48,645 bases of DNA from Acidimicrobiales bacterium (GCA_029263175.1 JAJCXZ010000073.1:1-48645), one strand, 5' to 3'; positions 26,103 to 35,211 are shown, counted from the first letter of the stretch. Numbers and translations: made by a program. Notes: generated by a model from the letters alone, not told the origin.

Positions 26103-27413
26103 CTACTCCTCCACTCCAGCTTGCCAGCGACGCCAGCGAGAGTTCAGCCGCACGCCCCACCGATTGAACGGGTCGGGGAAGTTGCGGCTGGGAGTGCCGG
26201 CCAGCAGTCCCATCAGCGGATCGTCGTCGCCCATCATGTGCTCGGCCAGATACTTGCCCGAGATCGTGCCCTTCGCCATCCCCGTGCCTTGATAGGCCAT
26301 GGTGGCCCACACCCCACCGGCGACCTTGCCGCAGACCCCCTGGCCATTACGGCTCAAAGCCAATGCCCCGCCCCACGAGTAGTCGAACTCCACGTTGGGG
26401 AGCATCGGGTAGCGGTTGCGGAACGACTTCTCGTGCACCCGCTTCACCGCGGCGAGCCCCTTCGTGATGTTAGAGCGACGGCTGAACGTGTACTGATTGC
26501 GGATCAGGATCCGATTGTCCGGGCGGCGCCTCACGGTGGTGCCTGCAGGATGGGCTGGGATGACCGCGTAGTTGTCGTCGCCGCCAAGCGCCGCCACCTC
26601 GTCGTCGTCGAGCGGACGAGTCATCGACCCCCACGTGATCAGCGGGATCAGCGAGTTCTTGAACAGCCCGAAGCCCTCACCGAACCCGTTGGCCGCGATG
26701 ACCAGAGAAGGTGTCCGCACGGTGCCACCGGCGGTACGGATCGTGTGCGGTGACCCGAAGTCGACATCGGTCACCATCGACGACTCGAACACCTGCACAT
26801 TGTCGGGCATCGAACTGGCGAGTCCGATCACGAGCGCAGCGGGCTGCACCAGCACGCTGTGGGGCGCATGGAGGCCTGACCGGTAGTAGTCGGTGCCGAA
26901 GCGTCGCTTCAACTCTGCGGCGTCGTAGAGGTGGTAGTCCTCCTCGACAGCGTCGAGCGACTCGGCGAACCCGGCCAGCGTGGCCTCGCCTTTGTCCGAC
27001 GCAGCGGCGTGAATCTTGCCCTCACGGCGCCAATCGCAGTCGATGCTTTCGCGATGGACGATCTCGTCGAGCCAATCGACGCCGGCGCGGTTGAGCGCGA
27101 TCTGACGCTTGGCGTTGTGGGTGTCGTCGGCGAATCCCCTGGCCCGAATGTTATGGGCATGATCGATGATGAAACCGGAGCACCGGCCTGCTGCGTTGTT
27201 CCCAACCCGGTCGGCTTCGATGAGAACGACCGAGGCCGACGGGTCGAGTTCGGCCAACCGTCGAGCCGCGGCAAGACCGCCGTACCCCGCACCGATCACG
27301 ACATGATCGGCGGTCAGGTCACCGGTGAGGACAACCGGGTCTGGTTGCGGCCCGAGAATCTCGAGCCAGCCGTTGCCGCGGTCATAGTCGGGGCGGATGG
27401 AGACAGGGGTCAT
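26103..27413 (-). CDS. DAO-family FAD-dependent amine/amino-acid oxidoreductase
   Basis: A 436-residue flavoprotein. The dinucleotide site is HVVIGAGYGGLAAARRL (about 37-53), with Glu at the end of the second strand (VVLIEADRVG). RCSGFIIDHAHN follows, and a C-terminal FAD contact lies in WATMAYQGTGMAKG. The layout resembles PuuB-like gamma-glutamylputrescine oxidases and D-hydroxyproline dehydrogenases. The neighbouring DapA-type lyase and aldehyde dehydrogenase suggest that it oxidises a secondary amine or imino acid. A hairpin separates it from the upstream aldehyde dehydrogenase gene. Confidence 0.8.
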   Translation of the reverse strand: MTPVSIRPDYDRGNGWLEILGPQPDPVVLTGDLTADHVVIGAGYGGLAAARRLAELDPSASVVLIEADRVGNNAAGRCSGFIIDHAHNIRARGFADDTHNAKRQIALNRAGVDWLDEIVHRESIDCDWRREGKIHAAASDKGEATLAGFAESLDAVEEDYHLYDAAELKRRFGTDYYRSGLHAPHSVLVQPAALVIGLASSMPDNVQVFESSMVTDVDFGSPHTIRTAGGTVRTPSLVIAANGFGEGFGLFKNSLIPLITWGSMTRPLDDDEVAALGGDDNYAVIPAHPAGTTVRRRPDNRILIRNQYTFSRRSNITKGLAAVKRVHEKSFRNRYPMLPNVEFDYSWGGALALSRNGQGVCGKVAGGVWATMAYQGTGMAKGTISGKYLAEHMMGDDDPLMGLLAGTPSRNFPDPFNRWGVRLNSRWRRWQAGVEE

Positions 27414-27430
27414 GACGATCCCTCGCGGGT

Positions 27431-27448
27431 CTGCGGCGCCGTCCGCAG
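27431..27448. other. Intra-operon hairpin after the aldehyde dehydrogenase gene
   Basis: CTGCGG (27431-27436) and CCGCAG (27443-27448) form a six-base stem with a six-base loop, two bases past the aldehyde dehydrogenase stop. There is no T-run, so partial attenuation or mRNA processing is more likely than full termination. Confidence 0.4.
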
Positions 27449-27449
27449 G

Positions 27450-28916
27450 TCAGGCAAGATCGAGCCAGATGGTCTTGGTTTCGGTGTACTGCTCGTGGGC
27501 GTGCACGCCGTTGTCGCGGCCGCCGAACCCGCTGAGCCCGTAGCCACCGAACGGAGTGCTCATGTCGCCCTCGCTGTAGGTATTGATCGAGACGGTGCCG
27601 GCCTTCAACATGCGGGCCGCGAGGTGCGCGCTGCGGACGTTGGAGGTGAACACCGAAGCATGCAGGCCGTAGTCCGTGTCGTTGGCCATGGCGATGCCCT
27701 CATCAGCGTGGGCGAACGTCGAGACCGACAAGACCGGCCCGAACACCTCTTCACGAGCAACGGTCATGTCCCTGCTGACCTCGGTGAAGATCGTGGGCTC
27801 GACGAACCAGCCACCAGAGTCGACCCGGGTCCGGCCGCCGCCGGCACGCAAGGTTGCTCCCTCGTCCTTGGCCTTCTGGATGTTGCCGAGGATCTTGTCC
27901 ATATGAGCCGATTCGATGATCGCTCCGACGCGAGTCTCCGGATCGAGAGGGTCACCAACGATCCATTCGTGCATCGCTTCGTCGATGCGGGCCAACACGT
28001 CGTCGGCCACGGATTCGTGAAGGAGTAGACGGGAGTTGGAGGAACAGTTCTGGCCGGCATTCCAGAAGATCGATTCGCAGGCGGCCGCAGCCACCTTGTC
28101 GAGATCTTCGGCGTCGCTCATCACGACCATCGGATTCTTGCCTCCGCACTCGAGGAGCACCCGCTTGAGGTTGGAGTCCGCGGAGTAGCGCAGGAACATC
28201 CGGCCGACCTCGGTCGAACCAGTGAACCCGACACAGTCGACGTCGGTGTGCAGGCCAAGGGCCTGGCCTGCGGTCTCGCCGAATCCGGGGACGACGTTGA
28301 GCACGCCATCCGGCAGGCCGGCTTCGGTGGCCAGCTCGCCGATCCGGATCGTCGACAACGAGGTCTGTTCGGCCGGCTTGAGGACCATTGTGTTGCCCGC
28401 GGCCAGCGCCGGGCCGATCTTCCACGCCGCCATCATCAGGGGATAGTTCCACGGCAGCACAGCGCCAACGACACCGATGGGTTCGCGCACGATCGTGCTC
28501 ACGACGCCAGGGCCGGACGGCGATGCCTGGTCGTAGACCTTGTCGGCCAGCTCGGCGTGCCACATCAAACACGCCACGGTCTCGGGCAAGTCGATGGTGG
28601 ATGTGTCGAAGATGGGCTTGCCGGCTTCGAGAGATTCCAGCATCGCGAGTTCGTCGGCGTTCGCTTCGACCAGCAGGGCGAACCGCTTGAGCAGGCCCCG
28701 CCGTTCGGCCGGGGACATGCGGCCCCAGGGACCATTGTCGAACGCATCTCGGGCAGCCGCGACGGCCCGGTCCATGTCTTCAGCCGAACCTTCCGAGACC
28801 TTGGCCAACTCCTGGCCCGTGGCCGGATTCAGGGTGGCGAATGTGGCGCCGCTGACGGACTCGACGGAGCGACCGCCGATCACCAGTCGGGTCGATGGAT
28901 CGAAGGTGAGCGTCAT
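27450..28916 (-). CDS. NAD(P)-dependent aldehyde dehydrogenase
   Basis: A 488-residue aldehyde dehydrogenase with every catalytic element: Asn157 in PWNYPL, Lys180 in LKPAEQ, the GSTEVG cofactor loop (233-238), general base Glu256 in LECGGKNP, and nucleophile Cys291 in GQNCSS. It resembles the betaine-aldehyde/PuuC type of omega-aminoaldehyde dehydrogenases. I used the ATG at 28916, which overlaps the DapA-family stop; the frame to 29267 runs into that gene and is not ALDH-like. In a hydroxyproline-type pathway it would oxidise 2-oxoglutarate semialdehyde; aminoaldehydes are the alternative. Confidence 0.9.
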   Translation of the reverse strand: MTLTFDPSTRLVIGGRSVESVSGATFATLNPATGQELAKVSEGSAEDMDRAVAAARDAFDNGPWGRMSPAERRGLLKRFALLVEANADELAMLESLEAGKPIFDTSTIDLPETVACLMWHAELADKVYDQASPSGPGVVSTIVREPIGVVGAVLPWNYPLMMAAWKIGPALAAGNTMVLKPAEQTSLSTIRIGELATEAGLPDGVLNVVPGFGETAGQALGLHTDVDCVGFTGSTEVGRMFLRYSADSNLKRVLLECGGKNPMVVMSDAEDLDKVAAAACESIFWNAGQNCSSNSRLLLHESVADDVLARIDEAMHEWIVGDPLDPETRVGAIIESAHMDKILGNIQKAKDEGATLRAGGGRTRVDSGGWFVEPTIFTEVSRDMTVAREEVFGPVLSVSTFAHADEGIAMANDTDYGLHASVFTSNVRSAHLAARMLKAGTVSINTYSEGDMSTPFGGYGLSGFGGRDNGVHAHEQYTETKTIWLDLA

Positions 28917-29911
28917 GATCGGCCTTTCGCTCGGCTCACGCCGGACGTGTGTGTCATCTGGACGAGCCAGTCCCGCTCGTCGTCCCACTCGCGGTAGACG
29001 AGGGTGTCTCGCGACGTGCCGTTGACCGGCAGCGTCGACAATGCGGTCTGCAGTGCCAACCGACCCTGACGGGTCATCGGCATGACCGGGCGCCGGCATG
29101 GGCCCACGGTTCGACCGACCATGTTGGTGGCGGTCTTCACGCACGAGTTGTACTCGGCATCGACATTGTTCTCCCAGAAGAACATGTTGGCGGGCAGCAT
29201 CTTCGCCCACAGGTCGAGCGCGCCGGCGATGTCGCCCTTTTGGATGAGATCCCAGAGCATCACGCATTCGTGCGGCATCACGTTCGCTGCTCCCCAGATC
29301 CAGCCTGCCGCTCCGGCCATCGCCGCGTACGGCGCCAGCGGATCGGCGCCCGCCAGGACGTGACCGCCGATGCCGACGACCTTCTGGAGGCGGATCAGGT
29401 CGCCGGTCGATTCCTTGATGTAGTCGATGTTTTCCATCGAGAGGAGCTGACGGTAGAGGTCGGGATGGATGTCGAAACCACTCGCCGCGGGGATGTTGTA
29501 GAGCACGATCGGGATGTCGATCGCCTGGGCCAGCTTCTCGTAGTGGAAGAGCACGCCCCGCTCGAATGGGCCTTCGAAGTACGGCGGCAGCACCATCGCC
29601 GCCGCAGCTCCCATGTCAGCCGCCTTGCGAGTGCGCTCGATCGCATCGGTGGTGGTGATGGCCGAGGTCTGGGCGATGACGGGCACGCGCCCATCGACAA
29701 TCTCGCAACCGAGGCCGATCATGCGGTCCTTCTCTTCGCCGGACAGGAACGCGAACTCGCCGGTGCCGGCACACAACACGAGGCCGTGCACACCGGCGTC
29801 GATCAGGCTCTCGATGTGATCGCGCAAGCGACCTTCGTCGAGCGACTCACCGGTGTCGTCGAACGGTGAACTCATCGCGGCGCACACGCCGTGGAGGAGA
29901 GGAGTGGTCAT
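28913..29911 (-). CDS. DapA/NAL-family class I lyase or dehydratase
   Basis: A 332-residue (beta/alpha)8 Schiff-base enzyme of the dihydrodipicolinate synthase/N-acetylneuraminate lyase superfamily. Lys166 in YIKESTG is the Schiff-base residue and Tyr138 in VLYNIP the proton relay; the substrate loop reads AGTGEFAFL (48-56). DapA proper is usually about 290 residues and carries GTTGE, so this is a paralogue, for example a pyrroline-4-hydroxy-2-carboxylate deaminase or a keto-deoxy-sugar-acid dehydratase. It starts three bases after the MttB2 stop. Confidence 0.85.
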   Translation of the reverse strand: MTTPLLHGVCAAMSSPFDDTGESLDEGRLRDHIESLIDAGVHGLVLCAGTGEFAFLSGEEKDRMIGLGCEIVDGRVPVIAQTSAITTTDAIERTRKAADMGAAAAMVLPPYFEGPFERGVLFHYEKLAQAIDIPIVLYNIPAASGFDIHPDLYRQLLSMENIDYIKESTGDLIRLQKVVGIGGHVLAGADPLAPYAAMAGAAGWIWGAANVMPHECVMLWDLIQKGDIAGALDLWAKMLPANMFFWENNVDAEYNSCVKTATNMVGRTVGPCRRPVMPMTRQGRLALQTALSTLPVNGTSRDTLVYREWDDERDWLVQMTHTSGVSRAKGRS

Positions 29912-29914
29912 CGG

Positions 29915-31459
29915 TTACTCGAGACTGTCGGGGATTTCGTTGATTCGACGCTCGACAAACTCGCACAGGGCGGCGTCGATGTCGGCGGAAAGGATCGGTT
30001 CTTCATAGTCGGCGAGCAGCTTGCGTGCCTTGGCCAGACCTCGGGTGTTGGCATCATCGCCCCCGCCGGCCAGCCATTGCTCGAAACCGTCGCTGTCCAT
30101 GAGCTGCGGCATGGAAAACGCCGCCTCGAAGTTCTGAAGCGTGTGGGACGTGCCGAGGAAGTGGCCGCCGGGCTCGACTTCCACCATGGCTTCGAGCGAT
30201 GCATCCAGCTCGTCGAACTTGATTCCCTCGGCGAGGACACGGAACATTTCCGCCTGCTCGCCGTCGAGCGCGGCTTTGGCGTAGCTCTGACAAAGTGCGG
30301 ATTCGAGGTAGCCGGTGGTCGACAACACGAAGTTTGCGCCCGCGAGGACCGCGCCGTACATGTTGCGGCCCGCTTCGTAGCCCGCCTGGGCATCGACTTG
30401 TTTCGAGGCCGAACACATGCCCGAGCAACGCCACGGCAGGTCGTAGTGACGGGCCAGTTGACCAACCAGCAGATTCATCTGGTCGATCTCGGGGGTGCCC
30501 GCCATTGGCGCGCCCGTCTTCATCGAGACGGTGGCCAACCATTGGCCGTACACCGCCGGGCAACCGGCGCGCACGATCTGGGAGAACGCCACACCGGCGA
30601 GTGCCTCGGCGTTGATCTGCACCACCGAACCGATAACCGACGCCGGCGTCGATGCACCACCGAGCACGAACGGGCTGAACAACATCGCCTGATTCGCAGC
30701 GCTGTAGACCTTGACCGCGTCGAGCATGGTGGCGTCCCACACCAGCGGCGAGTTGCCGTTGGCGAGACTCGTCATCACCGTGTTCTGATCCACGAACTCG
30801 TCGCCGAACAGCATTTTCGCCATCGCCAGGCTGTCCTCGGCCCGCGCACGCGACGTGACCGACCCCATGAAGGGCTTCGTCGAATGCTTCATGAGGCTGT
30901 ACGTCATACGCAGATGCCGGTGGGGCACGGCGACGTCCATGGGTTCGCACAGCACGCCGCCGCTCATCTGCATGGCCGGCGTCATGTGCGCGATCTTGGC
31001 GAAGTTGTCGAAGTCGTCGAGCAACGCACTGCGACGGTTGCCGTCGAGATCCAGCACGAACGGCGCACCATAGGCGGGGGTGAAGATCGACTTCCGGCCG
31101 CCGACTGTCACGGTGCGCTCGGGGTCACGGGCAACCAGGGTGTAGGTGCTGGGCGCCGTGGCGAGGAGCGCCATCAGCAGCTCGCGGTCGATACGTACCC
31201 GGTAGCCGTCGATCTTGACCTGCTCACCACCAGCCGCCCGCCACAAGTCGATCGACTCGTCATCACGAAACTCGATGCCGGTGGTCTCGAGCAGGTTCAT
31301 GGTGGCGTTGTGAACCGTGTCGACCTGCTCGTCGAGCAGCATGTCGAGGTAGGGGATGCCCCGGTCCATCTCGGGCAGGAAACGTTGGGTGTAGGTGGTG
31401 CGAGCATCACGGCGGGCGCCTCTCCCCCGTCGCGTCCCGTAGGTCGCGGCTTCGGTCAT
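29915..31459 (-). CDS. MttB superfamily protein, second paralogue, non-pyrrolysine
   Basis: A 514-residue trimethylamine-methyltransferase-like protein related to, but clearly diverged from, the copy at 6669-8204. They share LLETTGIEF near the start, NAEALAGVAFSQ in the middle and VEPGGHFLGTSHT near the end. No amber codon occurs and the stop is TAA, so pyrrolysine is not used. No corrinoid partner is adjacent. The ATG at 31459 overlaps the LysR stop (ATGA); the frame to 31759 lies inside the LysR gene. The operon context with an amine oxidoreductase, a DapA-type lyase and an ALDH suggests an N-methylated amino acid or betaine substrate. Confidence 0.85.
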   Translation of the reverse strand: MTEAATYGTRRGRGARRDARTTYTQRFLPEMDRGIPYLDMLLDEQVDTVHNATMNLLETTGIEFRDDESIDLWRAAGGEQVKIDGYRVRIDRELLMALLATAPSTYTLVARDPERTVTVGGRKSIFTPAYGAPFVLDLDGNRRSALLDDFDNFAKIAHMTPAMQMSGGVLCEPMDVAVPHRHLRMTYSLMKHSTKPFMGSVTSRARAEDSLAMAKMLFGDEFVDQNTVMTSLANGNSPLVWDATMLDAVKVYSAANQAMLFSPFVLGGASTPASVIGSVVQINAEALAGVAFSQIVRAGCPAVYGQWLATVSMKTGAPMAGTPEIDQMNLLVGQLARHYDLPWRCSGMCSASKQVDAQAGYEAGRNMYGAVLAGANFVLSTTGYLESALCQSYAKAALDGEQAEMFRVLAEGIKFDELDASLEAMVEVEPGGHFLGTSHTLQNFEAAFSMPQLMDSDGFEQWLAGGGDDANTRGLAKARKLLADYEEPILSADIDAALCEFVERRINEIPDSLE

Positions 31460-32352
31460 GGGCGAGCTCCGTGGTTGCTGAGAGCCGCGGAGAGGTGGTG
31501 CCGGAGGGCATCGACGAGTTCGATGCTGCCGGCGGCGGTGGACGTGCGAAGAACGAAGGCCACGGCCGGAAGTTCGAGTGAGCCGAGCCCGGTCCATGGC
31601 CGCATCGAAGCGGTGAGGTTGGGTGTGTTCAGGACCGCGAGACCGAGCCCTGCGTCGACCGCCGCCTGCACACCCTGGATGCTCGGGCACTCCATGGCGT
31701 GACGATACGCACGTCCGGCCGCATCGAGCTGAGCCGTCAACCACGGTTCGTAGAGGCATCGAGGGCCAAACGAGATCAGGGGGAGCGTGTCGGCGTCATC
31801 GAAATCGGCGGCTTCGCCTTGGACCACACGGAGTTCGTCGCGGCGCCAAACCTCGTCGGTAGTGCGAATCGCGTCGTCGACATCGAGCACCTGAATCAAG
31901 GCGACGTCGACTTCACCACGGTCGAGCCACTCCGCGACGTACGCGGAGTCCTGGACACGAATCTCGAGGGAGACGTCGGGGTGGGTGCGGCGGAATCGGC
32001 CGGCCACATCGGCCAGCTGGGTGGCTGCCACCTCCTCGTTGCAGCCAAGTCGTACGGTGCCGGCGAGTTCGCTGCGTTGGAAATAGTCGACCGCTTTGTC
32101 GTGGGCATCCACGATCTCGTCGGCGTGGGCCAGCAGATCTCGGCCGTCGGCGGTCAACGTCACCGTCTGCCCTTCGCGCCGCATCAACTCCATGCCGATG
32201 CGCTCTTCGAGACGGCGGATCTTGTGCGAAACCGCCGACTGGGTCATCCCGAGGCGATCGCCCGCGGCGGTGAATCCGTCGGAAGCAACGACCTCGCGAA
32301 AGACGCGCAGCGACTCCACGTCCAACTTGACGGGTGTATCGGCGACCCCCAT
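31456..32352 (-). CDS. LysR-family transcriptional regulator
   Basis: A 298-residue regulator. The N-terminal helix-turn-helix is clear (LRVFREVVASDGFTAAGDRL, then MTQSAVSHKIRRLEERIG), followed by a two-lobed effector domain. An ATG at 32352 (MGVADTP) keeps the 15-base palindrome outside the gene; an ATG at 32376 has a slightly better upstream GAG and would put the palindrome in the first codons. It diverges from the alpha/beta hydrolase gene and is the first gene of the MttB2 operon, so it probably controls both directions and itself. Confidence 0.9.
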   Translation of the reverse strand: MGVADTPVKLDVESLRVFREVVASDGFTAAGDRLGMTQSAVSHKIRRLEERIGMELMRREGQTVTLTADGRDLLAHADEIVDAHDKAVDYFQRSELAGTVRLGCNEEVAATQLADVAGRFRRTHPDVSLEIRVQDSAYVAEWLDRGEVDVALIQVLDVDDAIRTTDEVWRRDELRVVQGEAADFDDADTLPLISFGPRCLYEPWLTAQLDAAGRAYRHAMECPSIQGVQAAVDAGLGLAVLNTPNLTASMRPWTGLGSLELPAVAFVLRTSTAAGSIELVDALRHHLSAALSNHGARP

Positions 32353-32361
32353 CAGCGTAGC

Positions 32362-32376
32362 ATGACACAGTGTCAT
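32362..32376. promoter_or_regulatory. Perfect 15-base palindrome, probable LysR operator
   Basis: ATGACAC and GTGTCAT flank one central base. It contains the T-N11-A pattern expected of LysR boxes and lies in the divergent region between the LysR gene and the hydrolase gene at 32446. Binding here would allow autoregulation and control of the hydrolase promoter. Confidence 0.65.
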
Positions 32377-32445
32377 ACTTCTCGCAACAAAGATGACAGA
32401 AGATGGACCTACCTCTCGGCTGACCGGCGCGCCTACGATCTCGCG

Positions 32446-33252
32446 ATGAACCCGCTGATGCACAAGGGCACGGCATACGACCTGTTCGGACCCGAGGATG
32501 CCGATCCAATCGTCCTGATCCACGGCGTCGGCCTGAGCCGGCAGATGTGGGTCGAGAGCCTGCCGGCCTTCGCCGCCGACCACCGGGTGGTCAACTACGA
32601 CATCTACGGCCACGGCGAGAGCGCTCCTCTCCCGGCCAAGGCCGACCTATCCACGTTCTCTGAACAAATTGTGGACCTGCTCGACACAGTCGGAATCGAG
32701 CGGGCTGCGATCGTCGGCTTCTCGATCGGCGGCATGATCAACCGCCGATTCGTGCTCGACCACCCCGAGCGCGTCTCGTCGCTCGTGATCCTCAACGCCC
32801 CCCACGACCGCGGCGAGGAGGGCCAACTGGCAGTAGAAGCGCGGGCGGCAACGGTCCGCGACCAGGGCGCCATGGCCACGATGGAAGCGGCGCTCCAGCG
32901 ATGGTTCACACCGGGCTACATCGATCATCATCCCGAACACGCAGACGCGGTCCGCCGGTGGCGACTCGAGGCCGACTCGGAGAGCTACGCCCAGGCGTAT
33001 TGGGCGCTCGCCCACGGTGTGCGGGAACTGATCGCTCCGTCGCCGGCGATTCTCTGCCCGACACTCGTGATGACTGGCGAGCACGACTCAGGCAGCACGC
33101 CCGCCATGGCTCATGCCATCGCAGCCGAGATCGCCGGCTCCGAGACCATCATCGTCGACCGCCTGCAACACCTCGGCATGATGGAAGCACCGTCACTATT
33201 CTTCGACCCGGTCCTCGACTTCCTGGAACGGCATCCAGCCCGGCCCGCCTAG
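32446..33252 (+). CDS. Alpha/beta-fold hydrolase (enol-lactonase-like)
   Basis: A 268-residue alpha/beta hydrolase. HGVG (26-29) forms the oxyanion region, Ser93 in GFSIGG is the nucleophile, the Asp in TGEHDSGSTP is the acid, and the His in LQHLGMME completes the triad. It resembles 3-oxoadipate enol-lactonases and small carboxylesterases. The frame is open from 31699, but the hydrolase fold begins at the ATG at 32446, about 70 bases past the LysR palindrome. Divergence from LysR suggests it handles an ester, lactone or amide precursor for the same pathway. Confidence 0.88.
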   Translation: MNPLMHKGTAYDLFGPEDADPIVLIHGVGLSRQMWVESLPAFAADHRVVNYDIYGHGESAPLPAKADLSTFSEQIVDLLDTVGIERAAIVGFSIGGMINRRFVLDHPERVSSLVILNAPHDRGEEGQLAVEARAATVRDQGAMATMEAALQRWFTPGYIDHHPEHADAVRRWRLEADSESYAQAYWALAHGVRELIAPSPAILCPTLVMTGEHDSGSTPAMAHAIAAEIAGSETIIVDRLQHLGMMEAPSLFFDPVLDFLERHPARPA

Positions 33253-33282
33253 ACGTCCCTTCGGACAGAGCGGGAATTGCCG

Positions 33283-34113
33283 TCATCGGAGCGAGTCGAA
33301 CGAGACCGTCGCGGGCATACCATCACCGAATAGTTCGGCGTGGCGGGCGACGACTTTGGGCCAAAGACTCCGAAACTCTGGATCCCGCAATCCAAAGACC
33401 GTGGCGAGCGCGTCGCAGAGATCGTCGGCGTTTTCGAGGAGCCTCTTCTCCGCGCCGGGAAGAGCGAGTGCACGGCCAATGAGAGCCTTCCTGCCCCCCG
33501 TTCCGTCGGGTTGCATGCAGATCAGATTCTTCGTGAAGATGGAGTCGTCCTGCAGATCGCCGCAGATACGTGCAAGCCGATCTTCGTCGGCAGAGCAAGC
33601 GGGCACGAAATCGAAATCTGCAGGTGCGGTTCCCGGATGGTTGTGGAAGCGCCAGTAGCCGTCTTCCAACTCCTCGAAACGAAACTGACGATCTGCTTGA
33701 ATCCCGCTTCCTACCTCGAGGCGCATGGGTTCGAGAACTCCGTCTCCCAGACCCGTATCAGCGATCACGGGCCCATCGAGTTCGACTCGAAGGACCAGGT
33801 GATTTCCCATCGCATCGTCGCCGCGGAGGGAGCGGAGCATCCCTCCCAGGATGCGCGTGACCTCAAATCCAATCTCCTCGAGCGCCCAACCCAGCAGGCC
33901 ATTCAACTCATAGCACCAACCGCCGCGGCGCCGAACCACGACCTTCTCGAAAGTACGTTCGATATCCAGCTTCAGCGCGCGCCCGAGTTGGACGTCGAGA
34001 TTCTCATAGGGAATGGCGAGGAGATGCTGTCGATGGATTTCGGTGAGGCAGGCGAGAGTGGGAGCCACCGGCCCGAGATATTCGATTCGCGCTAGATAGT
34101 CGTCGAGCTTCAT
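33283..34113 (-). CDS. nat: Arylamine N-acetyltransferase
   Basis: A 276-residue NAT with the Cys-His-Asp triad: Cys67 in RRGGWCYELN, His105 in GNHLVLRV and Asp119 in VIADTGLGD, close to the canonical 69/107/122 positions. It moves acetyl or other acyl groups from CoA to arylamines or hydrazines; actinobacterial homologues also act in lipid or cholesterol metabolism and antibiotic assembly. I chose the ATG at 34113; the frame to 34344 has no NAT-like extension. It is a single gene that converges on the hydrolase gene. Confidence 0.92.
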   Translation of the reverse strand: MKLDDYLARIEYLGPVAPTLACLTEIHRQHLLAIPYENLDVQLGRALKLDIERTFEKVVVRRRGGWCYELNGLLGWALEEIGFEVTRILGGMLRSLRGDDAMGNHLVLRVELDGPVIADTGLGDGVLEPMRLEVGSGIQADRQFRFEELEDGYWRFHNHPGTAPADFDFVPACSADEDRLARICGDLQDDSIFTKNLICMQPDGTGGRKALIGRALALPGAEKRLLENADDLCDALATVFGLRDPEFRSLWPKVVARHAELFGDGMPATVSFDSLR

Positions 34114-34262
34114 TGTCCGCTCGCGTACTCGACGCCTTTGTGAGTGCGCAACACCGATGAGGCATTTCGGTGCGTAGTGGCCACACCCGGAACAGTAGCC
34201 GCCCTGCACTGTCCACGTGCGCCGCGTACCTGGCGAAGTAGAGCGCATGCGGGGCCTGAAAC

Positions 34263-34278
34263 CGTCCCCGCGGGGACG
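34263..34278. promoter_or_regulatory. 16-base perfect palindrome upstream of the dehydrogenase gene
   Basis: CGTCCCCGCGGGGACG lies in the 198-base gap between the NAT gene and the GTG start at 34312 and is followed by CTTTT. It could be an operator or, with a four-base loop, a weak terminator-like hairpin. I see no other signal in the gap. Confidence 0.4.
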
Positions 34279-34311
34279 CTTTTGACGAGCCTCAGAGCTA
34301 ACGTCCGCGGT

Positions 34312-35211
34312 GTGACGCGGATCTTCTTTCTCGGCCTCGGGCACATGGGCGGCGGGATGGCCGCAAACCTGGTGAGGGCCGGGTTCGATGTCGACGGGTT
34401 CGACCCCAATGCCGAGAGCCTCGCCCGTGCCGCTGATGCCGGCGTCATCCCGCTTGACACCGACGAGGGATTCGCCACCGCCGACGTGATCATGTCATCA
34501 CTGCCTGGCCCCGCCCAAGTGGCGTCCGTTGGGCTCGACGGCGGCGGCCTGCTCGAGATGGTTCGGCCAGGCGCCACCTGGATCGATCTCAGCACCAACG
34601 ACCTCGACACCGCCCGCCGCCTCGCCACCCACGCCGCCAGCGAGCACATCACGCTCATCGATGCACCCGTATCCGGAGGTCCCGAGGGGGCGGCGGCGGG
34701 CACGCTCAGCGTCTACATCGGTGGGCCGGCCGAGGCCGTCGAGAAGCACTGGACCATCTTCGAAGCGATCGGCACCAACATCGACCACCTCGGCGACCAT
34801 GGAGCGGGGTATGTCGCCAAGATCGCCCAGGTGACCCTTTGCTACACCCAGACGATCACCCTCGTCGAAGCGCTGATGCTCGGGGTGAAGGGCGGCGTTC
34901 AACCTGCCAAGATGCTCGAGTTGATCCAGAACTCGGCCGGGTCGAGCTATGTGGCCGATACGTATGGTCCTGAGATCGTGGCCGGGACCTACGACGAATC
35001 GTTCTCGATCCAGCTCGCCGCCAAGGACATGCGTCTCGCCATGGAGATGGCCGCCTCGGTCGGCGCCGATCTGCCGTTCATGGCCCGGGTCGCTGAGCGC
35101 TACGCCGAGACCGAGCGTCGGTATGGTTCCACCGCGCCGCATTTGCTTGCGGCCCAGATCACCGAGACAGACAATGAACGCATCTTCCATGAGAGGAACG
35201 CGAATGACTGA
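34312..35211 (+). CDS. 3-Hydroxyisobutyrate dehydrogenase-family beta-hydroxyacid dehydrogenase
   Basis: A 299-residue NAD(P)-dependent beta-hydroxyacid dehydrogenase. GLGHMGGGMA (8-17) is the cofactor loop, and Asp31 at the end of the second strand suggests NAD. DAPVSGGPEGAAAGTL (118-132) is the substrate loop and Lys170 the catalytic Lys. The Asn normally found four residues after that Lys is Val here, a departure from typical family members. The start is GTG at 34312, where the Rossmann strand begins. It overlaps the class II aldolase gene by eight bases, a pairing that recalls threonate/erythronate catabolism, but the expected kinase is missing. Confidence 0.85.
   Translation: MTRIFFLGLGHMGGGMAANLVRAGFDVDGFDPNAESLARAADAGVIPLDTDEGFATADVIMSSLPGPAQVASVGLDGGGLLEMVRPGATWIDLSTNDLDTARRLATHAASEHITLIDAPVSGGPEGAAAGTLSVYIGGPAEAVEKHWTIFEAIGTNIDHLGDHGAGYVAKIAQVTLCYTQTITLVEALMLGVKGGVQPAKMLELIQNSAGSSYVADTYGPEIVAGTYDESFSIQLAAKDMRLAMEMAASVGADLPFMARVAERYAETERRYGSTAPHLLAAQITETDNERIFHERNAND

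Noticed and set aside
29891-31702. A 603-codon plus-strand frame opposite MttB2
   Set aside because: It is an antisense shadow; the minus strand encodes a clear MttB-family protein across the same span.
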